Assembly: GCA_024760905.1 (NCBI GenBank)
Contig: CM045729.1
Location: 56,978,580 to 57,042,579, forward strand
Length of the DNA: 64,000 nt
Direction: 5' to 3'
Source of the DNA: Plotosus lineatus
Taxonomy: Eukaryota; Chordata; Actinopteri; Siluriformes; Plotosidae
The notes beneath the pieces are model-generated. The model searched no databases. It worked only from the letters and a program-made list of their open reading frames with translations, and was not told where the DNA came from. Shown here one piece after another: positions 12,123-24,204 of the stretch. Numbering within the stretch: position 1 is the first letter of the stretch; each line of letters begins with the position of its first letter. The position numbers and the translations under genes are program-made.

Positions 12123-15100
12123 ATGCAGCTGTGAGGGAGGGGTACAAGCCAGTGTCTCTCCCTCATGCAGTCCCAAGCCCAGATAAATGCAGAGGGTTGC
12201 ATCAGGAAGGGCATCCGGCGTAAAACAAATGGCAAATAAAATATGCGAGTCACAACAAAAAATTCATACCGGATCGAGCGAGGCTCGGATTAACAAGGAC
12301 CGCCATCAGTGCTGTTAACCAACAGGGTGCTGGTGGAAATTGGACTACTGTTGGTTGAAGACGTCGAAGAAGGAGAGATGGGAGGCGTGTCCGTAGGCCG
12401 AGAGAGAAGAGGAAAGGCATGAGTCTAGGACTGAAAGTAGCGACTTTGAATGTTGGAACTATGACAGGAAAAGGTAGAGAGCTGGCTGACATGATGCAAA
12501 GGAGGAAGGTGGACATGTGTTTAGGAGACCAGGTGGAAAGGTAGCAAGGCTAGAAGCTTAGGGGCGGGGTTTAAGCTTTTTTTTTCATGGTGTGGATGGG
12601 AAGAGAAATGGAGTAGGAGTCATCTTGAAGGAGGAGTTTGTCAGGAATGTTCTAGAAGTGAAAAGTGTCAGACAGAGTGATGAGTCTCAGGTTAGAAATT
12701 GAAGGCATGATGTTCAAAGTTGTTAGTGCTTATGCCCCACAGGCAGGATGTGAGCTAGAAGAGAAGGAGAGATTCAGGAGTGAGTTAGATGAAGTGATGC
12801 AGAATACCCCCAGAGATGAAAGAGTGGTCATTGGGGAAGACTTCAATGGACTTATTGGTGCAGGACACAGAGGGGATGAGGAAGTGATGGGCAAGTTTGG
12901 TATCCAGGACAGGAACGCAGAAGGACAGATGTTGGTAGATTTTGCAAAAAGGATGGAAATGGCTGTGGTAAATACTTTCTTCCAGAAGAGACAGGAGCAT
13001 AGGGTGACTTATAAAAGTGGAGGTAGGAGCACACAGGTAGACTACATCTTGTGTAGGCGATGTAATTTGAAGGAAGTCAGTGACTGCAAAGTAGTAGTGG
13101 GTGAGAGTGTTGCCAAACAGCATAGGATGGTGGTGTGCAGGATGATGCTGATGGTGAGGAAGGTGAACAAGGCAAAAGCAGAGCAGAAGACAAAGTGGTG
13201 GAAGCTGAAAAAGGAAGAGTGTCAGGTTGTCTTCAAGGAGGAGTTGAAAATGACTTTGGGTGGTCAGGAAGTGCTTCCAGATGACTGGACAACTACAGCT
13301 AATGTGGTCCGGGAGACAGGTAGGAGAATACTTGGTGTGTCTTCTGGAAGGAGAGGAGATAAGGAGACTTGGTGGTGGAATGAGGAAGTGCAGGAGTGTG
13401 TACAAAGGAAGAGGTTAGCTAAGAAGAAGTGGGACATAGAGAGGCCTGAAGAAAGTAAACAGGAGTACATGGAGACAGCGTAAGCGAAGGTAGCGATGTC
13501 AAAGGCCAAACAGAGGGCGCATGATGACTTGTATGCTCGGTTGGAAAGTAAAGAGGGAGAAAATGATTTATACAGGTTGGCACAGCAGAGAAATAGAGAT
13601 GGGAAGGACGTGCAGCAAGTTAGAGTGATTAAGGACAGAGAGGGAAATGTATTGACAGAAGTGTGCTGGGAATATGGAAAGAGTACTTTGAAGAACTGAT
13701 GAATGAGGAAAATGAAAGAGAAAAAAGAATAGAAGGGGTGACTGTTGAGGACCAGGAAGTAGCAAAGATTAGTAAGGGTGAAGTGAGGAGGGCATTGAAG
13801 AGGATGAAGAATGGAAAGGCAGTTGGTCCTGATGGAAGTATGGAAGTGTCTAGGAGAGGTAGCAATAGATTTCCTGACAAGAACATTCAACATGGTCTTA
13901 GAGAGTGAGAGGATGCCAGAGGAATGGAGGTGTGATGAATGGTGTGATGGTGCCCATTTTAAAGAACAAGGGAGAAGTGCAGAGTTGTGGCAACTACAGA
14001 GGGATAAAGTTGATGAGCCATACAATGAAGTTATGGGAAAGAATAGTGGAAACTAGACTAAGGGCAGAGGTCAGCATTTGTGAACAACAGTTTGGTTTCA
14101 TGCCAGGAAAGAGCACCACATATGCAGTGTTTGCCTTGAGGATGTTAATGGAGAAGTACAGAGAAGGTCAGAAGGAGCTGCATTGTGCTTTTGTGGATCT
14201 GGAGAAAGCATATGACAGGGTGCCGAGAGGGGAACTGTGGTATTGCATGAGAAAGTCTGGAGTGGCAGAGAAGTATGTTAAAGTGGTGCAGGACATGGAT
14301 AAGAGACGTAAGACAGTGGTGAGGTGTGCTGTCGGTGTGACAGAAGAGTTAAAGGTGGAGGTAGGACTGCATCAAGGGTCAGCTCTGAGCCCCTTCTTGT
14401 TTGCTGTGGTGATGGACAGGCTAACAGACGAGGTTAGACAAGAATCTCCATGGACTATGATGTTTGCAGATGACATTGTGATCTGTAGTGAGAGCAGAGA
14501 ACAAGTGCAGGAAAATCTAGAGAGGTGGAGATATGCCCTGGAAAAGGAAAGGAATGAAGGTTCGCCTCATTAAGACAGAATACATGTGTATGAATGACAA
14601 GGACTCAACAGGAACGGTGAGGTTACAGGGATCAGAGATAAGGAGGGTGGAGGATTTTAAGTACTTAGGCTCAACAATCCAGAGCAATGGTGCGTGTGGA
14701 AAAGAGGTGAAGAAGCATGTGCAGGCTGGTTGGAATGGTTGGAGAAAAGTGTCCGGTGTGATGTGTGATAGGAAGGTATCAGCAAGAATGAAAGGAAAAG
14801 TGTACAAGGCGGTGTTGAGGCCAGCGATGTTGTATGGCTTCGAAACAGTGGCCCTGGGGAAAAGACGGGAGGCAGAGCTGGAGGTAGCAGAGATGAAAAT
14901 GTTGAGGTTCTCTGGGAGTAACGAGGATGGATAGGATCAGGAATGAGCACATCAGAGGGACAGCCCATGTAAGACGTTTTGGAGACAAAGTCAGAGAGGC
15001 TAGATTGAGATGGTTTGGACATGTACAGAGGAGGGATAGTGAGTATATTGGTAGTAGGTTGCTGAGGTTGGAACTACCAGGCAGAAGGCCTAAAGGAAGA

Positions 15101-15255
15101 CCAAACAAACGATTCATGGACATGGTGAAGGAGGACATGAAGCCAGTTAGTGTAAGAGAAGAAGATGCAGAGGATAGGGTGAGATGGAGGCAGATGATTC
15201 CCTGTGGCGACCCCTGAAGGGAAAAGCCGAAAGGAAAAAAAGAAGAAGAAAGAAG
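12123..15255 (+). mobile_element. RTE-type LINE, copy 1 (3.1 kb)
   Basis: A single insertion of 3133 bp with a 17-bp exact duplication, aattagcctactgtgca, at 12106-12122 and 15256-15272. The leader holds 'aggaagggcatccggcgtaa'. The body encodes an AP endonuclease and reverse transcriptase. The 3' end is 'gtggcgacccctgaaggga', 'aagccgaaagg' and a GAAGAAG tail. Simple short-repeat tails and lack of a separate ORF1 are known traits of RTE elements. The coding region is frameshifted. The host site is an older S2 SINE, which dates this insertion as later. Confidence 0.92.
12419..15220 (+). pseudogene. Frameshifted RTE endonuclease/reverse transcriptase
   Basis: The likely start is ATG at 12419 (MSLGLKVATLNVGTMTGKG, the opening of an AP endonuclease). 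A small deletion near 12524 then leads to a stop at 12542. Endonuclease resumes at 12665-13483 with FKVVSAYAPQAG, VVIGEDFNGLIGAG, STQVDYILCRR and KQHRMVVCRM. RT follows in 13905-14573: NYRGIKLMSHTMKLWERIVE, FGFMPGKSTT, FVDLEKAYDRVPR (motif A), GLHQGSALSPFLFAVVMDRL (motif B) and PWTMMFADDIVICSE (motif C, FADD intact). The C-terminal part is in 14533-14934 and 14927-15217, with DFKYLGSTIQSNG and RLRWFGHVQRRDSEYI. At least four frame changes make it non-functional. Confidence 0.9.
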
Positions 15256-15400
15256 AATTAGCCTACTGTGCATGCTTTTAGACTGTGGGAGAAAATAGAG
15301 TGCCTGGGTGAAACCCATGCAGGCACAAAAATTGAACCCAGGCCTTCTCGCTCTGAAGCAGAACCACTGCGTTAATCAATGCGTAATTGTACCACCCATT
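15256..15400 (-). mobile_element. S2 SINE, 5' half (split by RTE LINE)
   Basis: Continuation of the SINE at 11933-12122: body 'ttagactgtgggagaaaat', 'gaaacccatgcaggcac', and the tRNA-like region with 'attgaacccaggcc' (B box on the minus strand). The first 17 bp are the LINE target duplication. Confidence 0.85.
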
Positions 15401-15495
15401 AACTTCATTCAGTGATCAGCTAACCATTTTTAGTGTTGATTTGGAAATATCTTTCTGATCAGTCTTATTGGAGTTCCAATGAAAACCTAGCTGTA

Positions 15496-17062
15496 CAGGT
15501 CCTTCTCAAAAAAATTAGCATATTGTGATAAAGTTTATTATTTTCTGTAATGTACTGATAAACATTAGACTTTCATATATTTTAGATTCATTACACACAA
15601 CTGAAGTAGTTCAAGCCTTTTATTGTTTTAATATTTGATAATTTTGGCAAAAAAAGTAAAGAAAAACCAAAAATCCCTATCTCAAAAAATTTGCATATTT
15701 CATCCGACCAATTAAAAAAAGTGTTTTTAATACAAAAAAAGTCAACCTTCAAATAATTATGTTCAGTTATGCACTCAATACTTGGTCGGGAATCTTTTTG
15801 CAGAAATGACTGCTTCAATGCGGCGTGGCATGGGGGCAATCAGCCTGTGGCACTGCTGAGGTGTTATGGAGGCCCAGGATGCATCGATAGCGGCCTTAAG
15901 CTCATCTACAGTGTTGGGTCTGGTGTCTCTCAACTTTCTCTTCACAATATCCCACAGATTCTCTATGGGGTTCAGGTCAGGAGAGTTGGCAGGCCAATTG
16001 AGCAGAGTAATACCATGGTCCGTAAACCATTTACCAGTGATTTTGGCACTGTGAGCAGGTGCCAGGTCATGCTGAAAAATGAAATCTTCATCTCCATAGA
16101 GCTTTTCAGCAGATGGAAGCATGAAGTGCTCCAAAATCTCCTGATAGCTAGCGGCATTGACCCTGCCCTTGATAAAACATAGTGCACCAACACCAGCAGC
16201 TGACATGGCACCCCAGACCATCACTGACTGTGGGTACCTGACACTGGACTTCAGGCATTTCCTTCTCTCCAGTCTTCCTCCAGACTCTGGCACCTTGATT
16301 TCCGAATGACATGCAAAATTTGTTTTCATCCGAAAAAGTACTTTGAACCACTGGGCAACAGTCTAGTGCTGCTTCTCCTGGGGCTTGACCTGGGGAATGT
16401 GGCACCTGTAGCTCATTTCCTGCACACATCTTTGCACGGTGGCTCTGGATGTTTCGACTCCAGACTCAGTCCATTGCTTCCACAGGTCCCCCAAGGTCTG
16501 GAATCGGTCCTTCTCCACAATCTTCCTCAGGGTCCGGTCACCTCTTCTGGTTGTGCAGCGTTTTCTGCCACACTTTTCCTTCCCACAGACGTCCCACTGA
16601 GGTGCCTTGATACAGCACTCTGGGAACAGCCTATTCGCTCAGAGATTTCTTTCTGTGTCTTACCCTCTCGCTTGAGGGTGTCAATGATGGCCTTCTGGAC
16701 AGCAGTCAGGTCGGCAGTCTTACCCATGATTGCGGTTTTGAGTAATGAACCAGGCTGGGACTTTTTAAAAGCCTCAGGAATCTTTTGCAGGTGTTTAGAG
16801 TTAATTGGTTGATTCAGATGATTAGGTTAATAGCTCGTTTAGAGTATCTTTTCATGGTATGTATGCAAATTTTTTGAGATAGGAATTTTGGGTTTTCATG
16901 AGCTGTATTCCAAAATCATCAGTATTAAAACAATAAAAGATCTGAAATATTTCAGTTGGTGTGCAATGAATCTAAAATATAAATGAAAGTTTAATTTTTA
17001 TCAGTACATTACAGAAAACAATGAACTTTATCACAATATGCTAATTTTTTGAGAAGGACCTG
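15496..17062 (-). mobile_element. Tc1-like transposon with IR/DR ends
   Basis: Full-length element of 1567 bp between TA dinucleotides at 15494-15495 and 17063-17064. Both ends start CAGGTCCTTCTCAAAAAA. The inverted repeats are about 200 bp long, and each carries an inner related copy (CTCAAAAAATTTGCATA near 15681 and its counterpart near 16867). This is the IR/DR layout known from fish Tc1 elements such as Sleeping Beauty. The transposase on the minus strand is frameshifted, so the copy is not autonomous. Confidence 0.95.
15775..16727 (-). pseudogene. Tc1-like transposase, frameshifted
   Basis: The N-terminus MGKTADLTAVQKAIIDTLKR starts at 16727 and contains a helix-turn-helix DNA-binding region (KTQKEISERIGCSQSAVSRH). 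The frame is lost near 16575. A second frame gives FSDENKFCMSFGNQGARVWR, with the first catalytic D in the SDE box. A third frame from about 16270 gives SVMVWGAMSAAGVGALCFI, then HDLAPAHSAK with the second D, then SPDLNPIENLWDIVKRKLRD with the final E. So the DDE triad is still recognisable, but at least two indels split it across three frames. Length is about 317 codons against roughly 340 in the family. Confidence 0.93.
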
Positions 17063-17064
17063 TA

Positions 17065-19210
17065 GTTTCATTTTTGATAGATGCAGACAATTTTTTATTT
17101 AAGGTATCCCAGACGTCAAGTATACTATATGCCCTGACAAGTTACCCTAAGATTGTACTTTTTCTCAAAATTCACATCCTTGGGGATTTTTTTTTCTCAC
17201 TTACCAACCACCTTACTGTTTATGAGGTAAAAATAAACCTCCATCCTTTTACAGGCATGCTGGCAAAATATCCAGTTGATGTCCACTATTTTATTGTTGA
17301 GTTGAATCGTGTTCATTCTAATTTCCAGAGTGGTGTTATGTGTGAAAATAATTATTTCATAATGAGCTGGTTATTTCTTTCTGAATACATTTATTTCCAT
17401 TAGATTTGATTTATCTTTTTGTATGTGTGAGATGAAGCTGCATTGCCAAATAATGATTTTGTATAACCAAATTTTAATAATTTTGTATAACCTATTTTCT
17501 TAGCTGTTATAAAGGGTATCAATAATCATAGAGGGCGCTGCATATTCATGCAGCCGTCTAAAGAGACTGTGATATAATTTGTAGAGATGGCAGAACTGTA
17601 GTGAAGTGTTACCAGAATTGCAGTAAGTTACTGGTGGAAAAATCTTTTCAAGGCTTTCTAATTTGGGGTTTGATGGATTTGAACACTTTTAAACATATCA
17701 GTCCTGGACAGCTATGATCATATTTACTCTCTACACCCTGTTTTCTTTCATTTACAAAATACTGCAGTAGATGCTATAATCAATTGAAGCTTAGTTTTGA
17801 TGTTTAATCTAATTAAGATTAATGTCAATAATGGTGTTAGTGAACTAATTTTAGTACATCCAAATATGTTTAACTTTAAAGGGCAAAAAAGAGCAAAGTT
17901 ACACCAGTGGCAAGAGTTTCAGACTAGTCTTGATTAGAAAGACAGATAACCTAAACAACATACATAGTTACAGTAAACATGGGTGTGTGGAGGCTGTCAA
18001 TATACATAAAAAAATCTTTGTAGCCCTTTCACCTTTACCGTTTTATGGAGTACTTCAAAGAAAGGTGAACTGATAAAATAGAACTCTGACTTGTGAAATG
18101 GAAGGGGAGGAACGTTTATCACTGGAATTCTTTCCAACCTGCCCTTTGAAACAATTTGATTACAAGCATATGAAAGGTGAGCGACAAAATAATTTCCTGT
18201 CCACTAAGTAAAAGGGCTCTGGCCATTATGCACTGATCCTCAGTGGATCAGCAGGATCTCACAAGCCTGTTCCCATACTGAGCAAAAAACTTAATGTCCA
18301 CTTCATAAGTCCGCTATCCAAAGGAGAAAGCATAGCTTTTTAAAACCACGTATTAAATAAGACTACAAAATTCTCTTCATCCAGAATGGCCTCAGCTAAT
18401 TCCCATAGCAGGGTCTGGTTATGTGAAGAAAGTGTGATGTATTTCGTAGTGCTTAATATTTTTTATTAATTTTTCTTTAGATGTTTAACATTACTTTAAC
18501 ACTTTTCTATGGGTTTAATACCATTTTATAAATTAAGGTCAAATAACTAACAGGCAGGCTCTAAAAAATAAGTTAAAAAGTTCAGAGGTCTGCTTTACAG
18601 AAAGACTCCAACTAGCCATGAAGAAAGCAAATAGATGCACTGCATATTTAATGTGAAATTACATTCTGTTTATTGTAACATTCAAATTAATCTTATTTAC
18701 TTTTGGCAGTGAACAGTGCTATTTTATTTTTAATTGCACAAAGATTTCCTGATATTGTGCCAAAGTCCAATGGTTAAGCATATCTCTGTGGTATATGGGA
18801 GTGATCCATTCACCTTAACCTTATCTTTGTACTTCAAATTATGTCACAAGTCATCAAGATTAAGCCACGCCTGAGACCATGCATAAATATTTAAAAAATT
18901 CTTTGGGTCATATGTATCAATACAGAGTGAGTTAATTATGGCTATAAATGGGTTTGCTCACTTACCAGCATGAAAACATGCCATAATGACTCTCTAAGGC
19001 ACTCTGGGTGCTTTATGTACAGGAGTCTCTTTCACCCCATACCTGGCACAATGTTACAATGCTATTAGAAAACAATGCAAAAGGTGAGTGAAAGTACAGA
19101 ATTGTCAAATCACCATGGCTGCCCAGCTGTAATCAAGTCAGCACTGGCACGGAGAATACGAACAGTTAATTATTGGTAAGTTATACATTAACTTCAAACA
19201 TGGGAGGTGA
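17065..19210. other. No recognisable feature
   Basis: About 2.1 kb of AT-rich sequence with no gene, SINE or inverted repeat that I can support. This is one of the longer stretches free of recognisable transposons. Confidence 0.45.
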
Positions 19211-19212
19211 AA

Positions 19213-19215
<3 letters not shown>

Positions 19216-19269
<54 letters not shown>
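19216..19269. repeat. (TG)n-(AG)n compound microsatellite
   Basis: A TG tract of about 9 units runs directly into an AG tract of about 16 units. Confidence 0.96.
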
Positions 19270-19272
<3 letters not shown>

Positions 19273-19698
19273 AAATGCAGTATGCATTTTATTAATTTTT
19301 CTGCCTTGGACATCTTCTTCCATTTCGTAACATTTGATCTCTGACTTTTCCACTCTCTGTGTTTTCCACTCTGTTGCACTGTCAAGTTATTGTACTTATG
19401 CAAGATCGTTCCTCCATAGTCTTCTTACTGTAACCAGACATAGAACCAAAAAAAGATGTAAACTAGGTGAATAAGAAATACTAAGCATGTGAGCTGGAAT
19501 GATTTTGTTGGGAAACCCTTGTATTCAGCCAGAATGAACTGCTCATTGTAGATAAAACACATAGGCTATTGACTAGTGAATGGACAGCTTTAGGGTTTCT
19601 TAGTTCCTTAGTGTACCTTAGACTTAAAGAACAGATCAGATATAAGGAAAGACACCATAGATTTCATACTGAATAATCACTGATCGAAAAAGAAGCGA

Positions 19699-20341
19699 TC
19701 TTGCTGCTCGGCGAGAATAGCCCATTTGACAAAAATAGCGCATAACAGGTTTTGCGATGGTTTGGATGTCTTCTGTGATGTCTGCGGCCCTGGAATCTGG
19801 ATTTTTCCCCCACCGAATTTATCTTACATTACTGTCTAAAAGCAAAATCACTCAGTTTACTGTTGACAGAGTAATATTCATATTGTTGGCTGTTTGTCAC
19901 TGGCTGATACCACCCTCTCACTGACCCACAATTTGACCTCTCTGAAAATCTGACTATTCTTGAGCTCCTGGAGAGTGAGGAATGCTTGCAAATCTTTAGC
20001 ACCTTCATACAGCAGTCCGACGAGTGTTCATTAAATTTAACTCATTAAACTGTCATATTTTCAGAGAGGTCAAATTGTGGGTCATTCAGAGGGTGCCATA
20101 AGCCAGCAATTTAAATATTTCTTTGTTGGTGGTATAAAGTTCAACGATGAAGGTAAGACCTCCACGGATCGACGATCAGGTCAACCTTGACCATCAGAAA
20201 GATGCCGTTGCTCCATGAAGAGAGCCGTGGAGAAAAATCCCCATTAAAAGGCCACAGACATTGCAGTAAACATCCAAACTAGCTCAAAAACTGTTACGTG
20301 CTATCTTCATTAAATGGGCTATTATGGCCACGCAGCAAGAC
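19699..20341. repeat. Large imperfect palindrome (foldback element?)
   Basis: The outer arms are 19699-19806 and the reverse complement of 20228-20341, sharing 'aatagcccattt' and 'gtttggatgt' blocks. An inner arm pair, 19878-19946 with 20060-20125, shares 'gacccacaatttgacctctc'. The spacer is about 110 bp. Between the two arm pairs the sides differ. No target duplication or transposase was found. It may be a foldback MITE or a decayed pair of inverted elements. Confidence 0.75.
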
Positions 20342-20697
20342 ACAAGCCTCTCCTTCAACCAGCAAATATTCATTCTGAAATTTTGGGTGTCTATTTACTT
20401 ATGTCTGGTTTCTTTACAACAGATCTTTGATTGCATTAAACTATTCCTTGATTTGAGATTCAAAATACTGGGCTGTAAAACAATATAAGAATATGGGTAG
20501 TGAAATGCTGTTGGATAAAATGAGGTATGAAAGATTGTGTGAAAATCATATCATCATGTTAGTCATGTTACCATAGTAACACACTTGTAGTTTATCAGGT
20601 GATTAGACATGTACCCACAGAGCACACAGCAATGCTACAATATCCACAGTTAAGGATGGGTTACTGTTGGTGAAACGGAGCCAGCCCGTCGTATATT

Positions 20698-20730
<33 letters not shown>
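20698..20730. repeat. (TA)n microsatellite beside SINE
   Basis: A pure AT tract directly abutting the 3' end of the following SINE. Another short AT tract lies on its other side at 21064-21078. Confidence 0.95.
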
Positions 20731-20731
<1 letters not shown>

Positions 20732-21064
20732 TTTCTTTCAGCTTTTCCCTGTTCTCGAGAGTCGCCACAGCAAATCATCTGATTCGCACATTTTGATTTG
20801 GCATAGTTTTTACATTGGATACCCTTCCTGTCACAACCCTTTAGCAAGGGACAGAAACACGCTGACGGCTTTGCAGCCTACTCTTTACGAAAGTCAGCAA
20901 TGGTTCTTTTACATGCCTCTCACCATAGACAGTGAGAGACATGGCCCACCTTTGATAACCCAGTTAGCTGCACTGGGGGGACAGTGACAACCCTGTGAGG
21001 ACTCGAACCCCCAACCTTAGGATCAGCGATCCTGCGTCCTATCCACTAGACCACCACTGCCCCA
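20731..21064 (-). mobile_element. S1-R SINE (RTE-like tail)
   Basis: Minus strand, from head (21064) to tail (20731). The head includes the reverse complement of TGGTCTAGTGG and the B box GGTTCGAGTCC. The body has ccattgctgactttcgtaaa. The tail carries 'aggaagggtatccaatgtaa' followed by 'atgatttgctgtggcgact'. It is complete and sits between two AT tracts, so its target duplication is probably hidden in AT repeats. Confidence 0.9.
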
Positions 21065-21079
21065 TATATATATATATTA

Positions 21080-21510
21080 AAAAGTATTAATGAAATAATT
21101 TAGGAATACAATCAAAATAAACAGACAAATAAATAATGACAAAAAGCTCCACAATAATCATAGCCTATTAAATATTTTTTCATAACTATAGTGTCCATGG
21201 GCATCCAGTATGTTTCTAGCAATATTTACTTCCAGTCAATTCAAAGACTGAGGAACCGCCCTCACAGAGCTAAAAATGCTGATCAGAAAATCTTTATATC
21301 AGCTGCATAGAGTATTTTTGGAAAATGAAAAACTTTTCCAATTCTTTCACATATATTTCTGAAGAACATGATAAATTTATAACACATAAAGCAAGTAATG
21401 TAACTAGAAAAGAAACTCAACTCACAAAGCTTTCTTGGGGAGCTCCACAAATATATCATTAACATCAGAAACCTAAAAAGAATGCGGAAAAAAGTCAGTC
21501 AGAGTTGATG
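21080..21510. other. No recognisable feature
   Basis: AT-rich, nothing identified. Confidence 0.4.
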
Positions 21511-21512
21511 AG

Positions 21513-21688
21513 GAAACAGTTCATCCTCTGATAGTAGTTACCATTGGAACAGAGTGTTGCTAATTTTGGAGAGATTAACTTTCACCAATTTATGAATGAT
21601 TAGCATTTGTTATTTCCACCTTAAGGAAAAAGAAAATTAATGGCTTTGTGCACACTGTAGGAAAGAAAACTACTTCAGTATCCCAAAG
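21513..21688 (+). repeat. Diverged ~175-bp repeat, copy 1
   Basis: Aligns by eye along its whole length with 23911-24087 in the same orientation. The best block is 'ttccacctta', then 'aggaaa', then 'agaaaattaatggctttg'. Function unknown; no protein frame is shared by the two. Confidence 0.7.
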
Positions 21689-21689
21689 C

Positions 21690-23905
21690 AAAAACTCCAG
21701 ACAAGGTGCCACATTTAACATTTTTGTCCAGCCAAGTGATGTCATCAGGGCAAAACTAGCTCTATTAGGTCTCATAGCTAATATTCCAGTTAATTTCTGA
21801 AATGAAGATATATGTTTATTTGCCATAAAGGCATCTGTAAGCATGCTGTACACAATTTTACATGTAAACTAACCTGAATATCTTCATTAGCATCTTACCT
21901 TAGAACCTCTGCTTCACCCTCACAAGTAATACATACACTCAACACAAATGATTAAATACCTTCTCAGCTTTTGGTTGGAAATATGTGAAGAGCAGTATCA
22001 ATTGGTTTTTTTGGATTTCCTGTCCAGTGAACAGCCAACGGTTATGCACTGATATTGTAGAAAGGACATGAATGGCACCTTCCACATATATTCACAAGTG
22101 ATCAGCTGTGAATAGTCAGCCCAACTGACATGACAGCCAAGCGCAAACAACATTTCTTTCAGTGTTTTGATTGGCTGAAATTACACTAAGGTTGCTTAAT
22201 AATTTTTAAAGCATTTTGACCTCATTAATTGCAAGTACAGTATCCTGGGTTCTACACTGCTTTACTTTTACCTGCAGTTTCTTTCCAGTGTGTTTCTTTA
22301 ACATGCCTCTTTGTCTCTATAGTCTACTTAAATGATCACTTTGTCACAGTCAGCAGACAGCTCCGGCTGTCCTTTCTTTTTCTTTTTAGTCATTTTTGTG
22401 GTCTGCTTTGACCACTGGTCTGCTCCTTTACACATGTTTAAACCTTAGTATGCCTTGTTTAAGCACCACACCACCACAACTATGTCACCTCGAGATTTAT
22501 TTTAGTCCTGTAAACATACCCAAATTCCCTGGTATGTTTAAAAAATATTTTACACTGCAAGAGCAAAGAATGATTATTTTTGTCAAAGTATCAGAAAAAC
22601 TGTTAAGATAAATCGAATTCATTATTGACGAACCTTTTCTGCCTAACAGACTTAAATACATACTTCGCGGTCAGCGCCATCACACTTAGTAATAACAAAG
22701 GGATCTCATCTTTTGGGTGTTTCCAACAGTAGTATAGGTTACATTAAACAAGCAGTGATGATGTGACCACCAAATGGTTGCCTCTCCTTCTCAGACTGTT
22801 TTAAGCTAATGCTACTGTAGTCCTACAAACACCAAAGCTTCCTATTATTCATCAAATATATGCAACTGATAACTGTGGCTCCAACCACTTGGTGCTGTTT
22901 GTTCACTGCTGTTGATTTTGGAAGATCTCACTGCTGGTCTGTCTGGTACAGAGACCTTAGGCATGCGAGGGCAGTAGCCTGCTGTGGTTTCTGCGTATGT
23001 GTTTATGTGCGTGCCATTGACTAACACACACATAAACTATCATGCACCCACAGGTTACCGCACTGACCTCTTGGTTAGTGACAAATATACGTCATATGTA
23101 ATCGTCATTGGTGAAGCTACTTAGTCATTCACATGATTTAATGACGTTAGTAATCAAAATCCTGCTGACATTTTGTTTGTTTTGGCTCTTTAACCGCTCT
23201 TGGTTTATTTGAAGACCTGTGACATAGTAGTAAAGGGACACGTGCTGGGATAAAACACAACAAGCCTTTCTGTTGTAGGCAAATAATGAACATTTGCAAT
23301 CTCTATCCTGTTTACCAATTGAATGTCTTCGAAATCCATTCAAAACCCTAAATCAGACTCAGTTTTTGATAATAAAGAGTGTGTAATTTCATTCTGGCTC
23401 TGATTTCTGCGGTACATGAAAAACATACTCATTAAAATAAACAAACAAAATCCTTTAAAGTAAACTATTAATTTATATGTGTGGAACAAACAAAAAGATA
23501 AAGTACTGTAAATGTACAGTAACCCATGAAAGGACACTTGTGCTGGGCTTAGATATAAAGAAATGTTTGACATATTTAGAGTCATTCAGTAAAACACACT
23601 TTGATACGGACTAGGATACAATTGTTCACAGTTTATTTGCTGTTTGTCCATGAGGCTACTAAGGTGCATTATGACTTTGGCGTGTGTTTCCAGACAAGGT
23701 TAGAATACTTTTTGCTGTTTTCATTTCGCTTGACATGCATGCTTTTTATTTCTTACTCTTTCAAGAGCACAAACAAAAAATGCAGAGAAAAAATTCTGGT
23801 TTAGGATTAACACATCCAAAAGAATAGTCATGTTTACACACATCTTAACTGACATTTCTGTTTTGCTCTATTTTAGCTAATTGATCAGGTTTGTTCACAA
23901 ATATG
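21690..23905. other. No recognisable gene
   Basis: About 2.2 kb between the two repeat copies. Several ORFs of 60-80 codons show no family resemblance. Confidence 0.4.
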
Positions 23906-23910
23906 TGTGA

Positions 23911-24087
23911 CAAAACAGTTTATCTACTGATAGTAGTTATCCTTAGAAAAACATGTTGCTGATTTTGAATGAGATTAACTTTCACTAATATATGACTAAT
24001 TAACATCTGTTGTTTCCACCTTAAAGGAAAAGAAAATTAATGGCTTTGGGCAGACTGGAAGAAAGGCAACGATTTCAGTTTCCAAGA
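23911..24087 (+). repeat. Diverged ~175-bp repeat, copy 2
   Basis: Partner of 21513-21688, 2.4 kb away. Shared phrases include 'tgatagtagtta', 'gagattaactttcac' and 'agaaaattaatggctttg'. Confidence 0.7.
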
Positions 24088-24204
24088 CTCACAATTATGT
24101 AAAAAAATAAATAAATAAATAACCTGTTTAACAATGTAATACACTGTAGGATTGTTGGTGTTCCTTAAAACCAGTTACACAATTTTCTTTTTATTTTATA
24201 TAAA

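Noticed and set aside
12785..14025. Long minus-strand ORFs (206 and 253 codons)
   Set aside because: They are antisense shadows of the RTE endonuclease and reverse transcriptase, whose motifs read clearly on the plus strand.
14779..15318. 179-codon minus-strand ORF
   Set aside because: Antisense to the RTE C-terminal region.
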